A stretch of 47,265 bases of DNA from Dehalococcoidia bacterium (GTDB lineage Bacteria; Chloroflexota; Dehalococcoidia; SM23-28-2; WHTN01). Below the pieces are notes generated by a model that saw nothing but the letters and a program-made list of their open reading frames with translations, searched no databases and was not told where the DNA came from. Shown here piece after piece: positions 8,409 through 14,594 of the stretch. How positions within the stretch are numbered: the stretch's first letter is position 1; every line of letters begins with the position of its first letter. The translations under genes were made by a program, and so were the position numbers. The DNA lies in NCBI GenBank assembly GCA_009377715.1, contig WHTN01000010.1, positions 1 through 47,265 of the forward strand, read 5' to 3'.

Positions 8409-9101
8409 CTAGTTTACGTACGCCTCGTAGACGCCGTCCAGGAACTGCCACAGCGCCTTGCTGGCGTCCTCGGCGGCGTTGATGACTTCGGCGCGCGAGG
8501 CCTCGTCCTGACAGCTCTTCATGAGCAGCCGGCGCTCGATCTCGCGGTGTTCGAGGTCGGCGGTCTCGTGCACGCTGAAGAAGGACACCGTTCGCTCGTC
8601 ATCGATACCGTAGAAGTTCTTCAGCCCTTCGCGCTTGGTCTGCGCAACTTCCGGGATCTGCGACTCGTAGGCGTAGAGCGCTGCGACGCCGCGCCGGTAG
8701 TCCTCGCTCTGCGTCAGTGACTTTAGGGTCGCTACGGAAGCAGCGGTGGAGGGCAGCAGTTCAGCCTCTCGCACTTCACTGCGCAGCACGTCGAGCCCAT
8801 CGGCAAAGCGCAGCCACAGCTCTGGGTGGTTGTTCGGTCCCCACTCCTCCTCCATGAGGTTGGCGAGGAGCATTTGCCGAGCGCTCAGGTCGTCGCAGTG
8901 CGAATGGACGGCGCTGACGTAGGTGGGAAAAGCCAGCACCTGGGCGTAGTACTGCTTAGCGTACTCCTGCAGCGTCTCTTTGCTCAGCTTGCCCTCGTTC
9001 CAAAGCTGGTAGAACGGGTGGTTGAGCATGAGGTGCTTAGCGATAGCAGCGTCGAGCGCCTGCAGGAATGATTCAGATGTTATTTTGTTTTCGATCGTCA
9101 T
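8409..9101 (-). CDS. CADD-family iron-dependent protein (TenA/PqqC-like fold), putative folate-related
   Basis: A 230-residue all-helical protein of the PqqC/TenA superfamily, closest in pattern to Chlamydia CADD and the folate-related CADD group. It has HPFYQLWNEGKLSKETL near the N-terminus, an EEEWG segment in the middle, and HETADLEHRE, which supplies the His/Glu/His metal-ligand pattern. CADD proteins form a di-metal centre and, in Chlamydia, provide p-aminobenzoate using their own tyrosine. Whether this one does so is inferred. Length matches the family. No folate genes are adjacent in the window. Confidence 0.82.
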   Translation of the reverse strand: MTIENKITSESFLQALDAAIAKHLMLNHPFYQLWNEGKLSKETLQEYAKQYYAQVLAFPTYVSAVHSHCDDLSARQMLLANLMEEEWGPNNHPELWLRFADGLDVLRSEVREAELLPSTAASVATLKSLTQSEDYRRGVAALYAYESQIPEVAQTKREGLKNFYGIDDERTVSFFSVHETADLEHREIERRLLMKSCQDEASRAEVINAAEDASKALWQFLDGVYEAYVN

Positions 9102-9165
9102 TTTTCGCCTCCTATTGTGATGGCGCGAATCGCCGCTTTCATTTTATGGGGAGGCAGAATTGCGG

Positions 9166-9447
9166 TCAAACTGGGCCGCTCTTGATACGCTCCTTAAAAG
9201 ATGATACGGACAACTCATTGCGAAGCTGTCGAGCTAATAAAGAACGTAGACTGCGCTCTGTGCGTATTCCTGCGTGTATCTCTGCTAAACCCAGTTCAAC
9301 AAGGAAGGCGAGTCGCGCCATTTGGCTATCCGGTAGATAAGTTAGTGTGGAAAGCCGGGGAGTGATCCATGATTCTAGATCCTGGAGCACGATCTTTCGA
9401 TTCATATATTCATTTAATTTTAGGACTATCTCTGAAGAAGTTGTCAT
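9166..9447 (-). CDS. conserved small helical protein, unknown function
   Basis: A 93-residue protein with the pattern LNEYMNRKIVLQDLESWI, LAFLVELGLAEIHAGI and RSLRSLLARQL. This matches a recurring small family in Chloroflexota genomes without known function. It is probably all helical. It is divergent from the next gene with overlapping start codons: its CAT at 9445-9447 overlaps the other ATG at 9446-9448. No promoter could lie between them, so each must be transcribed from within its partner or expression must be coupled in another way. Confidence 0.55.
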   Translation of the reverse strand: MTTSSEIVLKLNEYMNRKIVLQDLESWITPRLSTLTYLPDSQMARLAFLVELGLAEIHAGIRTERSLRSLLARQLRNELSVSSFKERIKSGPV

Positions 9448-9793
9448 GACCCTATCCCAAGAACCTAATTGGGTACCACCTAATATTATAAGACAGTTGT
9501 TTAACAGTTTGGAGATCGTTGAACGCGTCCGACGTGGCGAGCTTAGGCATCGTATTGGTGATTATGATACACATCTTAATCAGCGTCAACGCCAAAGGCT
9601 TCGCTTAAACTATAGTCTCAACGAACCTCGATGCACTAGGAGTCAAATTGTACTATTTACTACTCTCGCTGGGGATCTCATAGCGCTCGCTCACCAGTAC
9701 AGACGTCCCGACGGGACTTTGGGGGGTAGTGGAATGCCTGATCCCAAATGGCTCTTATTAGATGGCCAGATATTCGCTACTAAGCAAACTTGA
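9446..9793 (+). CDS. hypothetical protein divergent from the small helical protein
   Basis: A 115-residue protein beginning MTLSQEPNWVPPNIIRQL. It has an Arg-rich middle (RQRQRLRLNYSLN), then QIVLFTTLAGDLIALAHQYRRPDGTLGG. I do not recognise the family. The frame is open from 9347, but I prefer ATG 9446 because the upstream part lies opposite the divergent gene. It ends inside the 3' end of the portal gene on the other strand (14-base overlap). The region is more A+T-rich than the flanking core genes, suggesting acquired DNA. Confidence 0.5.
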   Translation: MTLSQEPNWVPPNIIRQLFNSLEIVERVRRGELRHRIGDYDTHLNQRQRQRLRLNYSLNEPRCTRSQIVLFTTLAGDLIALAHQYRRPDGTLGGSGMPDPKWLLLDGQIFATKQT

Positions 9794-11165
9794 GGTAAAA
9801 GCGTCCTCTCATATTTGTTTTTTTAGTCTCCTCCTCCAGCCACCGGCTGAACTCTGCCTCCGGCTCGTCGACGCCTAGCTCCGCCGCGGCGCGGCGTCGA
9901 CTGTGGATGCCGGCGCTGACCAGTATGCGCTCGTCTTCGACCAGACGGCTGCGGTCGAGTGGCAGCAACGGTCCCCAGTTCACGCGCACGCGATAAGGCG
10001 CCAGCGTCTCGCCGGTCTGTTGCTCGTAGATGCGCAACGCCATCTCGCTGCGGCGGCGAAGCGCCGCCTCGCGGATGAGGCGCTTGCGCTGCACCTTCTT
10101 GAGCAGCGGGTCCATCTCCATCTGCAACGCCACGCCCGACAGGTTCTGGCGGTTCTCGCCGAAGGCCGTCCGCGGCGACTCCGCGAGGTCGTGCAGCGTT
10201 CGGTAGATGAGATCGACGTAGTCAGCGTGCAAGCGGACGCCGCCGCCCTGCAGAAGATCGAGTAGGTACGCCCGCGCGTTCTCCGGCAGCTCCCATACTG
10301 CGCCGGGCTGCACGGCGATGTCGTGTGCCTCGGTGATGTTTTCCAGCACTGCGATCGGATTGCCGGAAAGCTCGAGGATCATCGAAAGCTGCGATAGGGC
10401 TCGGTTGAGTTCGCGCACCGATTCTTTGATCGGCTCGATATCGGAAGAGCCCCAGAATTGCTTCGGCTGACGGATGTTGGGATAGATGACGAACGGGATA
10501 AACCCGTAAGGGTTAGCTTTGCTCTCGATCAGCCTGTTGTCCGCCCAGAGCTCGAAGTCGCCCTCAGTCCATACTTCGACCACCTGGGCATCCCGCGGCC
10601 GGCCGAACCGACCCTGCGACCGGAGGCCGTAGAGCATCTCGGCCTCCTCGGCGGTGAGCACATAGCGACTGGCGACGCGCCAGACACGGCTCATGTCGTC
10701 GCCGAGCCACCACGCGTATACGCCCTGAACGTCCGGGGCGGAGACACGCACCTTTCGTGACGTAGCGTCCCAAACGACCTTATATGCAGTGTCGCCGAGA
10801 ACGGCGCAGTCGATCTCCGTATCGAAGTCCAACTGCGCGAGGTTATTGTTCTTACTGACGTCATCCAAAACCGCCTGCGCTCGCCGGGCGCGCTCTTGCG
10901 CCTGAGGCGAATCGTCGGCGGGATCGACGGAGATGACGAGGCCGTTCGTGACGTAGGCGGCGGTCTTGTCGATCAGCGCCTTCGCGTAGTTAAAGGTCAG
11001 TCGTCGCCTTCGCCGGGGCGGCTCCAGCCACTGTTGGCCGTTGTAAAACGTCAGGTTCTCCTGATAGCGCCGGAGCCGATCCAGGTCTAGCCGGGCGATC
11101 TGCTGTGGCAGCGCCTGCCCGGAGCTTGTCGAATGGGCTTGCGTGGACGTTGCTAGGGCGTTCAT
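9780..11165 (-). CDS. phage portal protein (SPP1 gp6-like)
   Basis: A 461-residue portal protein, which forms the DNA entry ring at the capsid vertex. The characteristic sequence runs from YYNGQQWL-like YNGQQWLEPP through RRRLTFNYAKALIDKTAAYV, an NPYGFIPFVIYPN motif, QFWGSSDIEPIKESVRELNRALS, and the C-terminal LSGVALQMEMDPLLKKVQRKR. The ATG overlaps the stop of the Cys-rich HTH gene (ATGA). Residues about 10-20 (HSTSSGQALP) are encoded by a copy of the dispersed CGACAAGCTC repeat, an in-frame insertion. No capsid or protease gene follows, so the module is a remnant. The last dozen residues look unlike the family and may reflect truncation. Confidence 0.85.
   Translation of the reverse strand: MNALATSTQAHSTSSGQALPQQIARLDLDRLRRYQENLTFYNGQQWLEPPRRRRRLTFNYAKALIDKTAAYVTNGLVISVDPADDSPQAQERARRAQAVLDDVSKNNNLAQLDFDTEIDCAVLGDTAYKVVWDATSRKVRVSAPDVQGVYAWWLGDDMSRVWRVASRYVLTAEEAEMLYGLRSQGRFGRPRDAQVVEVWTEGDFELWADNRLIESKANPYGFIPFVIYPNIRQPKQFWGSSDIEPIKESVRELNRALSQLSMILELSGNPIAVLENITEAHDIAVQPGAVWELPENARAYLLDLLQGGGVRLHADYVDLIYRTLHDLAESPRTAFGENRQNLSGVALQMEMDPLLKKVQRKRLIREAALRRRSEMALRIYEQQTGETLAPYRVRVNWGPLLPLDRSRLVEDERILVSAGIHSRRRAAAELGVDEPEAEFSRWLEEETKKTNMRGRFYLKFA
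11115..11140. repeat. dispersed repeat copy inside the portal gene
   Basis: A partial copy of the CTTGTCGA-containing repeat that recurs at 11909, 12530 and 12949. It is read in frame in the portal N-terminus. Confidence 0.6.
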
Positions 11166-11503
11166 CCCGCCTTCCTCTCCAGCAGGGGAAGGAAGTCGAG
11201 CGAGGAAGAAAGGAGATCGGCTTTCCCGCTCGTCCCTTCGATGGACCTTCTCATGACGCGGAAGACTGTCCGGCGCGAGATGCCGTACCGGCGGGCGATC
11301 TCGTTGATCGCCAGGCCCTTACGCCTGAGGCGGACTATCTCCACGTCTCGCACCTCGTTAAACATGCCGCGGGCGCCGCGAGGGTTATCGTAGCGGCATT
11401 GCGGCAGCGGGCAGGTGAGACAGGCCGGATGGATGTCGCAGCCGTCGTCCCGGTACGAGTAGTTTTCCGGCAGAGCATCGATACGAAGTTTACGTATTGT
11501 CAT
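11162..11503 (-). CDS. Cys-rich helix-turn-helix phage protein
   Basis: A 113-residue protein. A Cys/His cluster (GCDIHPACLTCPLPQC, four Cys and a His) is followed by a resolvase-like helix-turn-helix (EIVRLRRKGLAINEIARRYG then ISRRTVFRVMRR). The first part may bind zinc or an Fe-S cluster; the second binds DNA. ATG at 11503 is chosen because GGAGGAG lies 7 bases upstream; the frame extends to 11530. Its stop overlaps the portal start (ATGA). Its place next to the portal suggests a packaging or regulatory role, possibly in place of a small terminase, but this is inference. Confidence 0.65.
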   Translation of the reverse strand: MTIRKLRIDALPENYSYRDDGCDIHPACLTCPLPQCRYDNPRGARGMFNEVRDVEIVRLRRKGLAINEIARRYGISRRTVFRVMRRSIEGTSGKADLLSSSLDFLPLLERKAG

Positions 11504-11553
11504 AGCATCTCCTCCAACTTCGTTTTGCAATCGCTTCTATATACTCAGTGCCG

Positions 11554-11631
11554 ATGTCATTCGGAGGAGCCCTGGCGACGAAGAATCCGAGCACTTGGGC
11601 GGCGGATTCTTCGCTTTGCTCAGAATGACAT
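11554..11631. repeat. palindromic dispersed repeat (ATGTCATTC ends)
   Basis: Bounded by ATGTCATTC and GAATGACAT, with internal GAAGAATCCG/CGGATTCTTC arms. It is related to the elements at 14500-14577 and 45751-45862. Confidence 0.7.
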
Positions 11632-11681
11632 GTAGCGTAAGCCTCTCTTCTTGACGAATCTTCGATGAGGTGGGCTTTGGA

Positions 11682-11816
11682 GTCATTGCGAGGCTGCTGG
11701 AAGCAGTCGAAGCAACCTCAGCTCCAGATAAACGGTTGCCAAGCAAGCTGAGGTTATAGAACGGGCAGAGATTGCTTGCGGAGTTTATCCTGAGGAATCG
11801 AAGGGCTCGCAATGAC
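11682..11816. repeat. GTCATTGCGAG-bounded repeat, copy 1
   Basis: GTCATTGCGAG at 11682-11692 and its inverse CTCGCAATGAC at 11806-11816 bound 135 bases. Inside are a CGAAGCAA segment and AGATTGCTTGCGGAGTTTAT. It lies in the gap between the terminase and the Cys-rich HTH gene. The rest of this gap (11504-11967) holds other repeat pieces, including CCCCTCGACAAGCTCGGGG at 11907-11925; the open frame through it is repeat-derived. Confidence 0.8.
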
Positions 11817-11967
11817 GCTTGTACTCTTTGTAAGCCTTCGACAGGCTCTGTCCAAAGACGGTAGAACATCCGCCTGAGGTGAAGCCGCTCTGGGAAAAGG
11901 GTGCCCCTCGACAAGCTCGGGGTGAGCGGAACTGCGACGATAGGGTGTACCTCTCGAACCATGAGCG

Positions 11968-13062
11968 CTAAGCTCCGTCCTCCCGAATCCTGCCCAAGGC
12001 GGTGCGAGGGCCAGTGTCCCGGGCAGCGGCTACTGCCAAAGCGAGGCTCATCAGATAATCGTCGTGGCCTTTGGCCGGATCGACGTAGAAGTTCAGCGTG
12101 CGGTTGGGCCGGTAGGCGGCGCGAGTTAGCTCTGCCTCGCGCCAGAATTCGCGATACTCGGGCGAGCCGTCGGTCGCGTACATCCTCAGGCGGCCGGTGT
12201 TAACAGCGGCCAGAAGCTCGTAGCCGAGATGCGATTTCGTCTCGGCGGTGAAGCGGAAAGGGCTGACGACGCTCTGCCCCAGCGCCTTCGCCAGGAAGCG
12301 AGCGATCGTTTCGCCGAGACCGGTGGCGTCCACGACGACGCGCCGCACCTTCCAGAGTCTGCCGAGCAGATTGGCTAGCGCCGACAATAGTTCGTCGTGT
12401 GGCACGCCGCTCCACGCGCGCTGCTCGATTATCTCTAGCCGCGGCTCTTGCAGAAGCGCAGAGCTTTGGGGATAGATAACCCTCGCGATGGTCAATACCG
12501 TCGCATCGTGTCCGCTACGCGCACGATGGCCCCTCGACAAGCTCGGGGTGAGCGGATCAGAGATGTCGGCGGAGAGAAAGACTTGACGGGCTTGGCCCAG
12601 ATGGACGATGTAGGCGTCTTCTTTCGCGATGATCGGCGAAAGGCCGGCCCCCTGGAGCCGCGTCCATAGCCGGCGAAGGCTTATCTTGGCCTGCGGCTGG
12701 AACGTGGGCGCGCACTTGATGGAATCGACCGCCCACCTCGCGTTGAGCGCCAGCAGCAGCGCCTCTAACTGCGCCGAAAGCTCGTTCTTGCCGGCCTGGC
12801 GGGCCATCATCACAGAGATGCTGCCGCCCTCGCGGTCTACGGCGCAACGTAATATCGCCCGCCCAGCTTCGACCTGATAGGGTCGCAAGGCCGGCCACGG
12901 CACGCGTTTCTTAGCGGACTTCGCCGGTGGCTTTTGCATTCTTACTGTCCCCTCGACAAGCTCGGGGTGACCCTTCGACAAGCGCAGGGTGAGCGGAGTG
13001 GTTTGCGCTCGTGGTGAGCTTGTCGAATCATGAGCGGGCCTGTGATAGCTTTTAGCGCTCAT
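11968..13062 (-). CDS. phage terminase large subunit, internally deleted, with repeat insertions
   Basis: The large terminase pumps phage DNA into the capsid and cuts it. Present are WPALRPYQVEAGRAIL and the Walker A region SVMMARQAGKNELSAQ, followed by CAPTFQPQAKISLRRLW and RQVFLSADIS. Then a repeat-encoded stretch (about PLTPSLSRGHRARS) leads directly to the nuclease half: GHDATVLTIARV, VVVDATGLGE and KGHDDYLMSLALA. The Walker B/DEAQD part and the region after it are missing, so about 150 residues are deleted exactly at the repeat. Another repeat-encoded insertion of about 27 residues lies near the N-terminus. The ATG overlaps the stop of the preceding gene (ATGA). The ATPase cannot be functional as drawn. 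Confidence 0.85.
   Translation of the reverse strand: MSAKSYHRPAHDSTSSPRAQTTPLTLRLSKGHPELVEGTVRMQKPPAKSAKKRVPWPALRPYQVEAGRAILRCAVDREGGSISVMMARQAGKNELSAQLEALLLALNARWAVDSIKCAPTFQPQAKISLRRLWTRLQGAGLSPIIAKEDAYIVHLGQARQVFLSADISDPLTPSLSRGHRARSGHDATVLTIARVIYPQSSALLQEPRLEIIEQRAWSGVPHDELLSALANLLGRLWKVRRVVVDATGLGETIARFLAKALGQSVVSPFRFTAETKSHLGYELLAAVNTGRLRMYATDGSPEYREFWREAELTRAAYRPNRTLNFYVDPAKGHDDYLMSLALAVAAARDTGPRTALGRIREDGA
12530..12554. repeat. dispersed repeat at the terminase deletion junction
   Basis: CCCCTCGACAAGCTCGGGG followed by TGAGCG. It is the same core as at 11907 and 12949, and lies where the ATPase half of the terminase is joined to the nuclease half. Confidence 0.75.
12949..13037. repeat. 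cluster of CGACAAGC repeats in the terminase N-terminus
   Basis: Two direct partial copies (CCCCTCGACAAGCTCGGGG and CCCTTCGACAAGCGCAGGG) and one inverted (GAGCTTGTCGAATCATGAGCGG). They are read in frame as part of the terminase. Confidence 0.75.
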
Positions 13063-13283
13063 TTCAACAGCCCCCGTACGATCTCGGTCAAGACCGTTCC
13101 CGCCACCAGGAAGAGCAGGCCGTTGATGCGGCCCTTGACCTCGTCCATCTGGCGTTCGAGGCTGCGTAGACGTTCATCGACCGCGGCGCGGAAGGCCGCC
13201 GGAGAGCGGACTTCTGCTGCCTCTTCGTCCTTGCCGCTGCGCTGGCCGATACTCTTCAGCACATGTTCGAGGCTTTTAGCCAT
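13059..13283 (-). CDS. small coiled-coil/membrane protein, XhlA-like
   Basis: A 74-residue protein. A charged coiled coil (RAAVDERLRSLERQMDEVKG) is followed by one membrane helix (GLLFLVAGTVLTEIVRGLL). This layout resembles XhlA-type phage proteins that work with holins. It overlaps the preceding gene by 8 bases and the terminase by an ATGA, so it is translated as part of the phage block. The lysis role is inferred from architecture only. Confidence 0.55.
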   Translation of the reverse strand: MAKSLEHVLKSIGQRSGKDEEAAEVRSPAAFRAAVDERLRSLERQMDEVKGRINGLLFLVAGTVLTEIVRGLLK

Positions 13284-13617
13284 TGCCGGAAGCCTCCGGC
13301 AGCAACAGGCCGCCCACGTCTTCGATCACCGCGGCCAGGTTGTTCGCCAGGTCGCGCTTGGACTTCGGCGATAGGCGGTACTTGGTGGCTACAGCTTTTA
13401 CCAGTAGTTCGGCCCCCTTGGTCATCAGAGGGATGTCTTCGGGGTGCTCCTCTATCGCTTTGCGCAGTAAAAAGCGGAGGAGCGCTACTTCTTCATCCAG
13501 CCCTTCGATATCCAGGGCAGCCTCCAGCTTCAGCCTCTCCGCCTCGCTCAAGGCAGCCTGGTAGAAGCGCCGTGGATTCGGCTGGCGCTTTGTGCTTCTA
13601 ACGTCTGTTGAGGTCAT
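13276..13617 (-). CDS. small helical phage-block protein, unknown function
   Basis: A 113-residue protein with a polar N-terminus (STKRQPNPRRFYQAALSEAE), a helical region LDIEGLDEEVALLRFLLRKAIEE, and LVKAVATKYRLSPKSKRDLANNLAAVIEDVG. The DEEVALLR pattern with two following helices is seen in short proteins next to terminases, so a small-terminase-like role is possible but unproven. It lies in the coupled series running toward the terminase. Confidence 0.5.
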   Translation of the reverse strand: MTSTDVRSTKRQPNPRRFYQAALSEAERLKLEAALDIEGLDEEVALLRFLLRKAIEEHPEDIPLMTKGAELLVKAVATKYRLSPKSKRDLANNLAAVIEDVGGLLLPEASGNG

Positions 13618-13742
13618 TTTCTGGCGCCTCCTCTAGGACTGCGAGCAGGGTGACTACGGCATCGGGCGGCAGCTTATTAGCCGCCTCTACGATGCCTAGC
13701 AGAAGGCAATAGGCGGCGGCCTCCCATCTCTTCTGTTGGCAT
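13598..13742 (-). pseudogene. short phage-block ORF with a frameshift
   Basis: ATG at 13742 has AAGGAG 6 bases upstream, but its frame closes after about 21 codons. The other frame continues as a helical peptide (KRWEAAAYCLLGIVEAANKL, then VVTLLAVLEEAPEN) and ends at 13598, overlapping the next gene start. One extra base near the fifth codon would explain it. The whole would be 48 residues. The function is unknown. Confidence 0.35.
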
Positions 13743-13752
13743 ACCTAACTCC

Positions 13753-14073
13753 TTAGCGATGTAATAGCTGGCGCACGATCAGCGCCGTTGTCGCAGCGGT
13801 GCCTAGAAAAAGAAGAAGGTGAGCCAAGAGCCACGACGCCGGCTCTGGAGAAGGGAAGTCGAGGCCGTCTTGGGAGGCTAAATAGAGATCGATGGAATAG
13901 ATCCGCTCGACGAAGATACCGAGGTTCACCGTTGCGAGGATAGCTGCGCTCACTCGGCGCACTAGCGTGACGGAGCGTCTGAGGTAAAACGCGAAGTAGG
14001 CCGCGTTGCCGCCCGCGCAGGCCATAGTGGCCGAGTCTTGCGCCAGCACTAAGCCATCGTCGATACTTAGCAC
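13753..14073 (-). CDS. small membrane protein, first gene of the phage block
   Basis: A 106-residue protein with three hydrophobic segments: AYFAFYLRR preceded by GGNAA, SAAILATVNLGIFVERIY, and PASWLLAHLLLFLGTAATTAL. GTG at 14073 is preferred, with GGAGG 6 bases upstream; an overlapping frame from 14077 codes for an Arg-rich non-protein. It is possibly a holin-like or unknown phage membrane protein. A LexA-type box lies 40 bases upstream. Confidence 0.55.
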   Translation of the reverse strand: MLSIDDGLVLAQDSATMACAGGNAAYFAFYLRRSVTLVRRVSAAILATVNLGIFVERIYSIDLYLASQDGLDFPSPEPASWLLAHLLLFLGTAATTALIVRQLLHR

Positions 14074-14112
14074 CCATATCCTCCCTCTCTATAGCTTGTT
14101 GTGAGGTAAGAA

Positions 14113-14128
14113 TAGAACGAATGTTCTA
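14113..14128. promoter_or_regulatory. LexA-type SOS box
   Basis: TAGAAC-GAAT-GTTCTA is a perfect 6-bp inverted repeat around 4 bases. It contains GAAC-N4-GTTC, the consensus of Gram-positive-type LexA operators. It sits directly upstream of the first phage-block gene on the minus strand. Confidence 0.65.
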
Positions 14129-14226
14129 GAAAGTCAAGGATATGTTGGCACGTAGAACGAAGAAATTTTGTACTGTGGTTATAAGTTAGCTAAGCCAGGG
14201 CCACTGTCTTTAACCGCGTTATGCAA

Positions 14227-14577
14227 TCCCCGCTCACCCCGAGCCCTTCGGCAAGCTCAAGATGTACTTGTCGAGGGGCGTTGCTAGTCATTGCGAGCGA
14301 AGTCCGCCTCGGTGGGCCTTTCGGCCAGCTCAAGATAAACTCCGCGAAGCAATCTCTGTCCGTTTCATTACGCTGAAATACATGGCTGAACTTTTTGGTT
14401 GCCGAGAGATCGCTTCGGTCGCTTATGTGACACTCGGGCGGTTCACGAACCGCCCGAGTGTGTTCTATGGCATTCTGAGGAGCAATGGACGAAGATCCGT
14501 ACTCAGAGACTAAAGCCAAAGTTACGGATTCTTCGCGCAGTTTATGCTGAGCGAAGCGAATTACTCAGAATGACATG
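14227..14577. repeat. repeat-filled intergenic region
   Basis: This gap between the phage block and the amidase gene holds no gene. It contains CGCTCACCCCGAGCCCTTCG and GTCATTGCGAGCG pieces at about 14227-14345. A related element at about 14500-14577 ends in CTCAGAATGACATG. Open frames here are repeat-derived. Confidence 0.65.
14430..14461. repeat. near-perfect 32-base palindrome
   Basis: ACACTCGGGCGGTTC and its exact inverse are separated by only AC. It could form a 15-bp hairpin or cruciform and is not followed by a T run. Confidence 0.8.
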
Positions 14578-14594
14578 AGCAAAGTTGAGGTCAG

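Noticed and set aside
11537-11962. 141-residue open frame on the minus strand
   Set aside because: It runs wholly through dispersed repeats (peptides such as LTPSLSRG), has no ribosome site and no protein-like pattern.
13745-14077. 110-residue Arg-rich frame
   Set aside because: It overlaps the membrane-protein frame in another phase and has random composition. The GTG-started frame at 14073 has proper hydrophobic segments.
14190-14519. 109-residue frame on the minus strand
   Set aside because: Made of repeat sequence between the phage block and the amidase.
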